From Haloferax namakaokahaiae (GTDB lineage: Archaea > Halobacteriota > Halobacteria > Halobacteriales > Haloferacaceae), in assembly GCF_042663225.1 (NCBI RefSeq), contig NZ_JBHTAA010000014.1:1-64000 (forward strand): 64,000 nt of DNA, read 5' to 3'. The stretch's first letter is position 1; each line of letters opens with the position of its first letter. The position numbers and the translations under genes were made by a program. The notes under the pieces are model-generated. The model was not told the origin of the DNA, did no database searches, and saw only the letters and a list, made by a program, of their open reading frames with translations. Below, one piece after another: positions 52,501 to 62,000 of this stretch.

Positions 52501-52619
52501 TCCAAGGGAAGGAACACTCTACTGGTGCTGACCTCGAACACAGAATCAAGCAACTCAGTGAGTACTCCGAGTACGAGCAGAAACGGCAGGAAATCAACAA
52601 CATCACGGAGGATCTGTAA
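49536..52619 (+). CDS. Large P-loop ATPase of the helicase operon (DpdH-like position)
   Basis: This 1027-residue protein has Walker A RGEPGSGKSQLCEW near 89-102 and possible Walker B ICEDLTTF near 288-295. A long acidic linker of Glu, Asp and Ser lies near 535-568, dividing an N-terminal ATPase half from a C-terminal half rich in helices with a basic cast. The large size and position between a winged-helix-like gene and a coiled-coil gene in front of a helicase are those of DpdH. It would be the power unit of a DNA scanning or restriction complex. It is translationally coupled to the previous gene (ATGA), and the next gene follows two bases after the stop. Confidence 0.75.
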   Translation: MSQDAQQLSAGNEMPCHWDDNEVDHFITSEAHTATKTPEQFKETHVDIDRIWADTLTPLGVSGDFVTQEDVLESITDSNLNDPNRIFIVRGEPGSGKSQLCEWTKYQINGFGEDDDGIEDYVALHVSRSQTQMEQIIDVLTEPLDVDTDVRNIQGSDPYDLAEPIAGLLRGYWSTSLLTDEELRELTEERDDGTDLRDIFAENIRDYQEALESRDENPDFKLLTRDNYRDLRLTLSFGDKLREESELIFPALKNQAHEYLSNNLVGNFKEQLQEYSELYQEKGIRPVLICEDLTTFSVLKEQLLDHIFELSSSHYDIVLGWTIGWEQDNIDDAMTRSDAATYMKGRSEGYLTMTDENGAAYFLDDDVSVELTRSYLNAIKRHSTIEPAPDDVEDAFDGLYPFNERFVHVAYRQLNDEGSDRKTPRLLLLRVVKHCLKSSWPPYEAMKSNSFVDTPTFGIDMKYDQIYLDLSRWYGVPVEGGVGVKVGIFETFGIDLPDSDVAPLKGDYVVFDKGKGSDFRQKINNPPTPDHGLVDDEEDESEGDSDGETDSEEQDDSGTDHDDEDDDVTVIDQPELSEEEREFERKYQEFQDWVKNGEEYPSSDTLYDGAVEALERWHDPTRLSNPNASTRSASAIYYARGDNVPVSIQGDQQRQSNIDIELKWGTDNVDLYYPMLDYGLFGMFDARDTNFDRLRAWADTNVAQFKREMRQEVEGCLPEGLTIEKTLVLAQFFLVNAAQGKEVEGDEIPAELVFEEYDANQPYGNPIIEELDRTSAFGQAFNNLTTHSSDINDLIEGFFLFKSNVVDHDRLAEARREVAADFETHVDDAMMIDAGDLPDAYKIGSTHNQASTKVSALFGSISDYAAELQRLTAEEDASHIQTALKPVERWYDGSHTVNDLAEWFETLYKCAGAMDVPIKPTYEDAYQTLTDSPEDVKLTPFGKDVKRFQSMDDATGVTLVARLHDFARSRHGQRAWKIYEALDSLISDLQGKEHSTGADLEHRIKQLSEYSEYEQKRQEINNITEDL

Positions 52620-52621
52620 CA

Positions 52622-53449
52622 ATGTCCAGCACTCAGTCGTTACTAACTGTCGTTCAGGCCCTCGAAGACAAGGCCAAGAAACACAAGCAAGCGGAGAACA
52701 CCCAGTTCCACGTCTCGGTTGCCCGGCACAACATCCGCGAAGTAAATCGTGAACTCGACAAGCTCATCTCGAGCCTTGGGGATCTTCGGTACTACAAGAC
52801 GGTCCTCGAGGGTGCCTTCGATGGCTCGGCACCGACTATGACTGGTAGCGCCTCACAGGCCGCAAAGAAGGCTATCGAGACAACACAAGACGACTTACTG
52901 GGTAACATCCAGAGTAACGAGATGGACGGCGACGTTGATCTCGAAGAAAGCGGGGGTAGTGGTAACCCGGAAGTCCAACTGACTCCCGAAGTTGAGAAAC
53001 AAATCGGACATATTCGGTCGGCGAAACGTCAGGTCGACAACGTCACCGAAACTATCGAGAGTCGACTCAAGTCGGAGCGAAAAGAGTGGAGTACAAAGGT
53101 AGGTGCGGCCGAAGAACTGCAAAAGATTCTCGGTGGCCACAATAGCGACTTCTCGAGTACGCTCAACCACATGCACCAACTTCTGACTCGAGAGTTAATG
53201 GATTCGAGTGGGTCTGCATCGAACTTCGTCTCTCAGTGGAAGAACGCAGTCAGAAACTGGGAGCAGCATCAGTCACTCCAGAGCTTCGACGACTTCCAAG
53301 CGAAACACAATCTCTCGGACTCGACCATCGAGGACGTGAAGACACTCAGCAAGTCCCAAAAGCTCACCTTGGCTGATGTCTCGCTTGATTCCCTCAAGGA
53401 GATGAAGCGCGTCGATGAACTCGAATCAGCGGTTGAACTGAGCCTCTAA
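52622..53449 (+). CDS. Coiled-coil protein of the helicase operon
   Basis: This 275-residue protein has an N-terminal coiled coil (QALEDKAKKHKQAENTQFHV, then IREVNRELDKLISSLGDL). A low-complexity Gly/Ser/Asp stretch near 108-120 separates it from a second helical half (VEKQIGHIRSAKRQVDNVTE, then SFDDFQAKHNLSDSTIEDV). No catalytic motif was seen. It starts two bases after the ATPase gene and ends two bases before the first helicase, so it probably forms a structural or connecting subunit between them. Its place matches dpdI in bacterial Dpd islands, again by order only. Confidence 0.6.
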   Translation: MSSTQSLLTVVQALEDKAKKHKQAENTQFHVSVARHNIREVNRELDKLISSLGDLRYYKTVLEGAFDGSAPTMTGSASQAAKKAIETTQDDLLGNIQSNEMDGDVDLEESGGSGNPEVQLTPEVEKQIGHIRSAKRQVDNVTETIESRLKSERKEWSTKVGAAEELQKILGGHNSDFSSTLNHMHQLLTRELMDSSGSASNFVSQWKNAVRNWEQHQSLQSFDDFQAKHNLSDSTIEDVKTLSKSQKLTLADVSLDSLKEMKRVDELESAVELSL

Positions 53450-53451
53450 CA

Positions 53452-56400
53452 ATGAAAGACCCCGTCGCCCACGCAGAGCAGATGCAGGAAGCTTACCACG
53501 ACTACTTCATCGGTCGTGGTGGGCGTGCGGCACGTAGCGTCGCCAATCGACTCGTCGAGGGTGAGGACGACCTGACGGGAATACGTGGACCGTATCTCCA
53601 GGCTCTGGACATCCCGAACTGGAGCACCCGCTCGTGGACCGCTTTCGCCCGGTCGGCACGCCTCGAACCACACATCCGTCGTGCCTTCTCGCAAATCGGT
53701 TTCGAGCGATTGTACGACTTCCAGGAGCGCAGCATCGAGGCAATCCTCGAAGGCGACGATACCGTCATCACGGCCGCAACGGGACGGGGGAAGACCGAAG
53801 CATGGCTCATTCCGATTCTCAACCGCATCCTCGAAGACAAGCGGTACGGCAAGGACGATGACGAGAATAGCGTCAAAGCCACGCTCATCTACCCAACGAA
53901 GGCGCTCGCACAGGACCAACTGAAGCGTCTCCTTCAGTACCTCTACCTCATCAACAAACAACTGAAGTCAGAACAGCAAATCACGGTCGGCATCTACGAC
54001 GGTGATACGCCGCGAAACGTCAGTGAATCGGGGTCCGAGGGATACCTCAACGCGACGTTCCGTCACTTCGAATGTCCCGGATACAACGACGAACTCGCCA
54101 AGTGCCAAGACTGTGGTGGCGGTGTCCGAATTCGGAATACGGGTTCCAGGTTCAAACTCATCCCTGAAAAGGCGAAGTGTGAGGACGATGATCCGAACGA
54201 CGTCCCGCTCGACTTCCTGCGTCTAACGAAGTACGACATCCTCGAGAACGGTGTCGACATCTTACTCACTAACCCGGACACGATCAATTACCGACTCATC
54301 AACACCAATGCCGAGGACGAACACGAACGGTTCATCTATGAACCCGAATTCCTCGTGTTCGACGAGGTTCACACCTACGACGGCTTGTTCGGGAGTTACA
54401 CCTCGACGCTGATGAAGCGGGTTCAGTCGCTGCGGGATGAACGCGGTATCGAAGACCTGCAACTCATCGCGAGCAGTGCAACCGTCGAGAACGACGTCGA
54501 ACTGTTCCAGAAAGTGAGTGGTGCTGTCGACGTCAAGCAGGTGAGCGAGTCACCACGTGAGCTCGATGGGTCCGTTCCAACCGAGGTCCCAGAGGAACTA
54601 ACGTCGCACAGTTTGACCGTCGACCAAATTTTGCGGGCAACGGCAGACTCCGACGATGAAGTTCTTGGACTTCGCGGATTCGACTACACACTCGATGATT
54701 CGTCGAGTTACGACCGTGACCGGCGCGAGACTCTGGTTAGCGATGCCCTCTTCGACCATCTCACCGAGGCTGAAGACGATTCGGGAGCACAGGTTGTTCG
54801 ATACGTCCACCAGTTACTGTACAACGAACCCCTCACGCGTTCGGATCTACACGACACGCTAGCCACGGCGCTTGACCTCGATGCTGAGGAAACGTCGACA
54901 TTGGTGTCTAACGTCCGCACGCTCGGTGAGTTCTCGGGTATGCTGGAGAACCGAAGCCACGTGTTTTCCTGGCCAATTGATGGCTTCTACACGTGCCCGT
55001 CGTGTGATGCGGCGTATCGGTCACCACAAGACGGTTGTCGAGAGTGTGGGTTCGGCTTCGTAACGCGAACCACCTACTGTCGACACTGTAGTGACGAGCA
55101 TCTCGTCGCGTGGTACTGCCCGAGTTGTGACCAACTGGAGCCATACACACCGACTGAGCATGGCACGGTGGACCAGGATGAGGTCCACATCTGTCGACGG
55201 TGCGAGTCAGCCCGTGATGATCCCGTTCAGATGGTACGAACGACGTTCCAACCGTTCCTCGAGTGCCTCGATTGCGAGCATCAATCAGAGCGAACGACGA
55301 ATCTCGAATGTCGGGACTGCGGTTCTAAGACCGTCATGACCGACGCTGAGACGTTCACCTGTATCAATCCACAATGCGGGGCGACACACGAACCTGAGCA
55401 TGTCTGCACTCACTGCGAAGGCACTGACTTCGAAGTAAGCACAACTGGCGGTCAGTTCGACTGTCCTGACTGCGGGAGGACCTACGACCGGACAGAAGAC
55501 GCTCCCGTCCACTGTGTTGATTGTGGCTCCAGTATCACGCCGACACGGTTCCTTCCGTGGGTTTGCACAAACGATGACTGCGACCGAGTTCACTTCGAGA
55601 GTGACCCTAATCAGTGCGACTGCGGAGAGTCATCGTTTGTAAAGCGCGGACTCTTCGAAATACGACATGACCATCACTGTCGGTCGTGTGACACAGCGTT
55701 CTTGGGTGACGAGGGGTGCGACTGCGATAATCCGGACGTTCATCCTCGGACTGGTCACCACCAGGCGTACAAGACAGTCGATACCCACGGTTGGATTCAC
55801 AACATGAGTTCGCAACCGTCGGCCGTCCCGTGTCCGCATAGATATGCCCGGTACGAGATTGGCCGTCGGTTCGACGAACTGATGCGTGGACCGAGTAACC
55901 TCGCGGTGACGACTTCACAGTACATGCTGCGAGCAGTCGCTGACGAAGAAGGCCAGCAAGCAGCGAAACTCCTCTCGTTCGCTGACTCCCACCGCGACAT
56001 GAAAGAGCTCAGTCGGGACTTCTCTGAGCCAGAAGTGGAAACGTTACTGGACCAACTCCTGATTGAGAGTGCATCGTCCAATGACGATGGCAACCAATGG
56101 ATTCGCTTCGACCGTGTCCTCGAACGTGCAGACGAGACCGTCGACAGGGTCAACGATGAATTAGAACCTCCACAAGTTGCGCGGAGAGTCGAGTTCAATC
56201 TCAAATCACGATTGAAGGGCCAGCCCCGGAAAAGGTGGGACGACGATAATGCGCTCCGAGACCGACTGTCTCGTCGTGCACTCAAGCACACCTACAGTCA
56301 GCGATTGGGCGAACGAGATGGCTCTCTCGCCGAATCTGGCCTCCTCGACGTCCGTCTCACCGTAGGTTTGAACGAACTCGAGAATGACGAGCGCGCCATC

Positions 56401-58980
56401 GTCCGCGAACTTGCGGACGAAGGCAACGACTATCGGGTCGAAAAGTTCGACTCACCGAGTCCTGACCGACCCGCTGCAGACGTTGTCGAAGCGTTAGTCG
56501 ACCGGGGAATCCTTGAGTACGGTCACTCTGAAGACTATGTCTCATTTGACCCATCCGCACTCGAGGTGACGGTCTCTGGTGACGGAGACGCCATCCGATT
56601 CGACCCCGACAAAGAGCGATACTACACGACGCTACAGCACCAGTTCGGCTTAGACACTCAGTCGACTGTCCGTTCAGGTGCATCACTCTCGGACAGAGCG
56701 GGGGTTTCGCATCCTCGGTTCACACAACGAGCACACCGTGCCGAATACTCTCGAACACGGATCCTAATCTCCGAGGAGTATCTGGGGACAACTGACAAAC
56801 GTAAGCGCCGTGAGTTGGAGTATCTCTTCCGTGAGGAGAACTACCCCCACCATCTCTCGTCGGGCCCAACGATGGAACTTGGTGTCGACATCGGCGCACT
56901 CGACGCGCTCCTCCTGTACGGGACGCCCCCAAACATGAACGCGTACCTCCAGCGAGTTGGGCGTGCCGGGCGTAGTTCACACTCGTCGATGGTTCATTCC
57001 GTCAGCCAACGGAACCCCATCGATTACTACTACTACGACCACCCTGCAGAGCTCATCGACGCGGAACCCACACCGGTGCCGCTCAACGAGCACAACGAGG
57101 AGGTCCTCCGCGTCTCGCTTTCGTGGGCCGTCTTCGACTACGTTGCGGCTCACTTCACCATCCCGTGGGACGTTAGTCGACACGGCCGCGCACGCTCTAT
57201 CGATGGTGGTGACACCTACCACCGGCGTAGCATGCTTGACACCACCGCACGCGAGGACGCTAGTAAGTTGACTCACGTGATGTCACTCAACGCCGACACA
57301 TTGTCTCTCAGTGAGGTGGACTCGAAGCTCGAAATCCTCGGTGAGGTTGTCGAAGACCACGAGCATGATATCGCCGGCTATCTGGAGTCGCTACTTGACT
57401 ATCGGTACTGCGAGGAGTGTGAACGCCGATACGCTACTGAAGACGACAGAGAAGTCTGTGAACGGAGTGACTGTGACGGAACAATCCGATACGCTCAAGA
57501 CCAATTTGGCCACCTCGTCGACAACGCCCTCGAGAACTTCGACGAGCGTTACATCAGCGGTTATCGAGAGTACAGACACTCGCTCGAAGACGAGCTTGCT
57601 GATCTGAAACGGCGGAACCAGAAATTGCGACGGACACAGCAGCGTGGCGGGTCTGAAGAGCGCGGTCGCATCATGCGAGAACGGCGCGGTCTCCAGGACC
57701 GAATCGAGGTGCTCGACGACTATCTGTCCGACTTGGGCCGGTCGAGCTACTTCGACTTCCTCAGAGAGTCACGCGAAAGCAAGTACGACTTCTCTATGAG
57801 AAGTGTTGCCACCACGGCTGGGCTGACGTTGGTTGATGAGGGATACGACCGGCGTAATGTCGGTGACCAGGGGAGTGGGCGTGCGATGCAGATGGCGCTT
57901 TCCGAACTCCACCCTGGAGCAGCCTATCTCGATGGTGGTGAAACGTATACTGTATCTCGCGTTCGCCTCGATGACAAGGCAGGATCCGACCTTCGTGAAG
58001 CAGTAAGTGGGGCAACAGAGGGTGAGCACTTAGCAGAGGAACTGGTTTGCCCTGCGTGTCATACCTCGTATAATCTCGATGCTCAGGTATGCGACTGCGA
58101 GACCGACGCGCCACTCAAGGGACGGCGACTCGCGATGCTCGACTCCGTCGAAGCATATCACGACAACCTCAAACTGACTTCGGAAGGCGACGAAGCACGA
58201 TATCTCCACAACGAACCGAACAACCAGGTGCAAAACACCTACGCTGAGCGTGAGACGTCGATTCTCGACTTCGACCCGAACCGGATATTCGAGCTTCAGT
58301 CTGCCGATGGAGAGCGACTTGGAACACTCGAGTACGGCGACTACTCGGTACTCCTCCACACCAAGAGCTACAAGACGAAGTACAAGTCCGGCGAGGTCGA
58401 CCCCCGAGAGACACTCTTCGAGGTCTGTGGGGAAGAGAACTGTCCAGGTGTCATCTACCGCGACGACGACGATGAACGCCGATGCAGTGCCGACCCCGAC
58501 CACTTCCCTGACGGACGAGGTGTAGATTCCGAGTTCATCCGACTGGGATACCAGTACAACACGCAGGGTGTTCGTATCGATCTCGCTGACCGGGACTTGT
58601 CCCACACACTTGCTCACGGAATTCGGGTTGCACTACAGTATCTTGGAGGCGTGAACATTCGTGACCTCGCCGAGCACGTCGGCGAAGAGCGTGTTGACGT
58701 CTTCGAGTCCCAAGAAGGCGGATCCGACGTCGCACGACTCCTCTTCGAGCAGACCGATGGCGAGTTCAAATCATTCGCCCGCGGGCTTGGACTCATGCGT
58801 GACCAGTTCGATTGTGACTGTGAGAATGGCTGCCCGTCTTGTCTGTATCAATATGGGTGTGACCTCAGAAACGATCAGCGCTCGTTCGACCGTGAGCGTC
58901 TCCGCGAGATCCTCGCAGGGGGTGATATGACTATTCGAACAATTGAGAACCACGAACCCGACGAACAGTTCGCGAACTAA
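53452..58980 (+). CDS. Giant DEAD-type helicase with zinc-finger array and DUF1998
   Basis: In this 1842-residue protein motif I is AATGRGKTEAWLIP near 105-118; DEVH in VFDEVHTYDG lies near 300-309; motif III is SSATV near 343. A block of about ten CxxC zinc knuckles fills residues 515-780. The second helicase lobe has GVDIGALDALLLYG near 1145 and QRVGRAGR near 1168 (motif VI). The C-terminus carries the cysteine motif CDCENGCPSCLYQYGC near 1787-1802, typical of DUF1998. Helicases of this shape occur in DISARM, Druantia and Dpd systems. It is followed 26 bases later by a paralogue of similar length. Confidence 0.88.
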   Translation: MKDPVAHAEQMQEAYHDYFIGRGGRAARSVANRLVEGEDDLTGIRGPYLQALDIPNWSTRSWTAFARSARLEPHIRRAFSQIGFERLYDFQERSIEAILEGDDTVITAATGRGKTEAWLIPILNRILEDKRYGKDDDENSVKATLIYPTKALAQDQLKRLLQYLYLINKQLKSEQQITVGIYDGDTPRNVSESGSEGYLNATFRHFECPGYNDELAKCQDCGGGVRIRNTGSRFKLIPEKAKCEDDDPNDVPLDFLRLTKYDILENGVDILLTNPDTINYRLINTNAEDEHERFIYEPEFLVFDEVHTYDGLFGSYTSTLMKRVQSLRDERGIEDLQLIASSATVENDVELFQKVSGAVDVKQVSESPRELDGSVPTEVPEELTSHSLTVDQILRATADSDDEVLGLRGFDYTLDDSSSYDRDRRETLVSDALFDHLTEAEDDSGAQVVRYVHQLLYNEPLTRSDLHDTLATALDLDAEETSTLVSNVRTLGEFSGMLENRSHVFSWPIDGFYTCPSCDAAYRSPQDGCRECGFGFVTRTTYCRHCSDEHLVAWYCPSCDQLEPYTPTEHGTVDQDEVHICRRCESARDDPVQMVRTTFQPFLECLDCEHQSERTTNLECRDCGSKTVMTDAETFTCINPQCGATHEPEHVCTHCEGTDFEVSTTGGQFDCPDCGRTYDRTEDAPVHCVDCGSSITPTRFLPWVCTNDDCDRVHFESDPNQCDCGESSFVKRGLFEIRHDHHCRSCDTAFLGDEGCDCDNPDVHPRTGHHQAYKTVDTHGWIHNMSSQPSAVPCPHRYARYEIGRRFDELMRGPSNLAVTTSQYMLRAVADEEGQQAAKLLSFADSHRDMKELSRDFSEPEVETLLDQLLIESASSNDDGNQWIRFDRVLERADETVDRVNDELEPPQVARRVEFNLKSRLKGQPRKRWDDDNALRDRLSRRALKHTYSQRLGERDGSLAESGLLDVRLTVGLNELENDERAIVRELADEGNDYRVEKFDSPSPDRPAADVVEALVDRGILEYGHSEDYVSFDPSALEVTVSGDGDAIRFDPDKERYYTTLQHQFGLDTQSTVRSGASLSDRAGVSHPRFTQRAHRAEYSRTRILISEEYLGTTDKRKRRELEYLFREENYPHHLSSGPTMELGVDIGALDALLLYGTPPNMNAYLQRVGRAGRSSHSSMVHSVSQRNPIDYYYYDHPAELIDAEPTPVPLNEHNEEVLRVSLSWAVFDYVAAHFTIPWDVSRHGRARSIDGGDTYHRRSMLDTTAREDASKLTHVMSLNADTLSLSEVDSKLEILGEVVEDHEHDIAGYLESLLDYRYCEECERRYATEDDREVCERSDCDGTIRYAQDQFGHLVDNALENFDERYISGYREYRHSLEDELADLKRRNQKLRRTQQRGGSEERGRIMRERRGLQDRIEVLDDYLSDLGRSSYFDFLRESRESKYDFSMRSVATTAGLTLVDEGYDRRNVGDQGSGRAMQMALSELHPGAAYLDGGETYTVSRVRLDDKAGSDLREAVSGATEGEHLAEELVCPACHTSYNLDAQVCDCETDAPLKGRRLAMLDSVEAYHDNLKLTSEGDEARYLHNEPNNQVQNTYAERETSILDFDPNRIFELQSADGERLGTLEYGDYSVLLHTKSYKTKYKSGEVDPRETLFEVCGEENCPGVIYRDDDDERRCSADPDHFPDGRGVDSEFIRLGYQYNTQGVRIDLADRDLSHTLAHGIRVALQYLGGVNIRDLAEHVGEERVDVFESQEGGSDVARLLFEQTDGEFKSFARGLGLMRDQFDCDCENGCPSCLYQYGCDLRNDQRSFDRERLREILAGGDMTIRTIENHEPDEQFAN

Positions 58981-59006
58981 CCAACATCCCACACACATTG
59001 CCACCG

Positions 59007-62000
59007 ATGGAATTCGACCCACTCGAACTAGCAAACTCGATGCAAGAATCGTACGCTGAACACTATGCCGGCTCCCTGCCCCAGCGGGCAGTGAAAAACT
59101 TGGTCTCGCGGTATCACGATGGTTCGGGGGAGTCACTAGAAGATGACCTCCCCGAATTTATCCGGACTAAGGGACCCTACCTCCAAGTTCTCGACCTGCC
59201 ACGGATGAGTGACACTCCGTGGGAGACATTCGCCGACGACAATGGCCTCCACGACGACGTCACCACGACGTTCACTGAGGCTGGTTTTCGCTCGCTGTAC
59301 GAGTTCCAGGAAGCGTCTGTCGAAGCCATCCTCGAGGATCACCACACGCTCCTGACGGCGAGCACTGGTCGTGGGAAGACCGAAGGATGGTTGATACCCA
59401 TCCTCAACTTCATCACCGAAGCGAAGGATGGACAGCATGACGCCCATCCACCGGAGAGCGTCAAGTGCGTTCTCACGTATCCGACGAAAGCACTCGCCCA
59501 AGACCAGTTGAAGCGGTTAATCGACTACCTCTTCACGCTCAACCGAGAGCGCTCGTCTGACGAACAGATAACTGTCGGTATCTACGACGGGGACACAAAA
59601 CGTCGCGACCCGGACGAACTCTCGTATCTCCAGACGACGTTCCAATACTTCGATTGCCCATGTGGGGAATGTGAATCCTCACTGACGGTCCGTCGGCGTG
59701 ATGACGAGTCGTTCGTAGTCGAACCGATGGAAGAACATGAGGACGCTCTGACGTTCGACTTCATCAAAGTCACCCGAGACGCCATCGTCGAAGCGCCTGC
59801 AGACATACTGCTGACCAACCCTGACACGATTAATTACCGACTGTTCAACGTCAACGAGGACGAAGAGCAGCACCGCTTCGTCGCCGAGCCGAAATACTTT
59901 GTCTTCGACGAGATTCACGAGTATTCCGAGCTCTTCGGTTCGTTCACGTCGACACTCATGCGTCGGTACATTCGAGAGCGGCAGGAACTCAACGGCTACG
60001 AAAGCGAGAGTGACGACGACCTCACGATTATCGGTGCGTCCGCAACTGTCGAGAACAAACGGGCCGTCTTCCAGCGCATCAACCCGTTCGTTGACCCCGA
60101 TGTCGAAGTCGTCGAGGAGGACGAGCGCACACTCGACTCGCCTTTCCCGACGGATATTCCCAATGAGTTCCTCTCGTCAACGCTAACCGGGGATGAATTG
60201 CGTAACGGAGACACAGCGGCCGCCGTGAGAGTGCTCGAGGCTGCTGGTGTGGGCGCCGGTGATGAGGGCGTCGACGAAGCGGTTTACGAACATCTCGTTG
60301 AGGAAGAAGGTGGTCCACTGGAATTCGTTCGTGGGATCTACACAGCACTTCGGAAGAAACCGCTCCGTCCTGTTGAGCTCCGCGAGCGCCTCATCGACGA
60401 GACCGGACTCACCGAACAGCAGGCAGAGGTAGTGGTGGGGAACTTCATGACTATCGGCGAAGTGTCTGGTATTCTGGAGCGGCGCGCTCATCTGTTCAGT
60501 TGGCCGCTCGACGGCTATTACACGTGTATCAACTGCGGCACGGTGTACGACACTCCGCAGTCGTCCTGTAGCGAGTGTGACCACCACTTCGTGACGAAAC
60601 TCTCACTGTGTAACCAGTGTGGTGAGGAATCGCTCGAATCGTGGTTCTGTCCAAACTGTGAGCGACTCATACCGCACACAGTCACGTCTGAGGAGGGACG
60701 ATTCGAGTATTTCCAGCGCAGAGAATGTAGCTGTGAGACTCTTGAGGGAGAGACCCCAGAGATGGTTCGGGTCTACTGGCGACCATACTACGAGTGTACA
60801 GAGTGTGGTGAACGCCAGAAGATCGACCACCAGCACGACTGCCCAACTTGCAACGCTTCGATGGTCCTCGACGACTCGATGGAAGACCACGTCTGCACCA
60901 ACCCAGACTGTGACGAAGAACTCTCCATCGAGGAGGCTCACGGGCCGGAGTGTCATTCCTGCCACTCTGCCGCATTGGAACCGCTAGCAGACGAAGACGT
61001 CCAGTACTGCACCAAGTGTGGTGAAGTCTACGAGGACCCAGAAGGGCAAGGGTGTACTGCGGATGACTGTGACGGAGACCTCACTCCCAAGCGGTTCCTC
61101 GGGTGGACGTGCGGTGACCCCGAATGTGACGAGGTATTCTTTGGTCGTCCACCGGCGACATGTTCCTGTGGCAAGCGAAAGTTCATCCGGTCCGCACTGT
61201 TCGACATCCGGATGGTCGACGAGTGCCAATCGTGTGGGCACGAGTTCCTACTGAACGGCCCACACGACTGTAACTGCGAAAACCCTGAAATCAGCCAGCG
61301 TGCGAAAGGGTACGGCAACTTCCGGATGGTCGACGACGACGGACGGATCCGAGAGGCGAGCCAATTCCCAGGTGGACTCCCGTGCTACCACGAGGACAGG
61401 CGCGAGACTTACTCGAAGAATCGTCGGTATGATTCGATGCTCCGTGGCCCGGCTAACGCTGCGGTCACGACTGGCCGGTACCTCCTGCGTTCTCTCGCAG
61501 ACCGAAACGACCCTGACACGTTCACCGAGTCGAAGATGCTCTCGTTCGCGGACAGTCAGTCCGATATGAAGGAGTTAGAACGGAACTTCCGTGAACCAGA
61601 GGAGTCGTTCTATTTCGATCGACTGTTCGTCGAGAGTGTCCGAAAAGAAGCCGACGGGTCTGGATGGGCGGCACTCTCTGATGTCGTCGACTGTGGCGTA
61701 AGTGACGCCCACGAGTACGAAGAGGAACTAGCAGGTGATGGCGGTAACTCGCCAAAAATGTACGAGTCGCTGACAAGCTACAATCAGTCGGTGGACGAGT
61801 ACCTGACTGAGGAACTGCTCTCGCGTGCCCTCAAAGGAAAGTATTCCGAGCGTTACCGCAGCAAGCAACTGAGTGACGAGGGGCTGGTCGATCTTCGCTT
61901 GACTGTTGATGTTGACGATCTCGATGATGGGGAACGAGAGATGCTCGTCGAGGCCATCGGTCAAAATCATCGCTACGAACCCAACTTAGTCGATGAAATC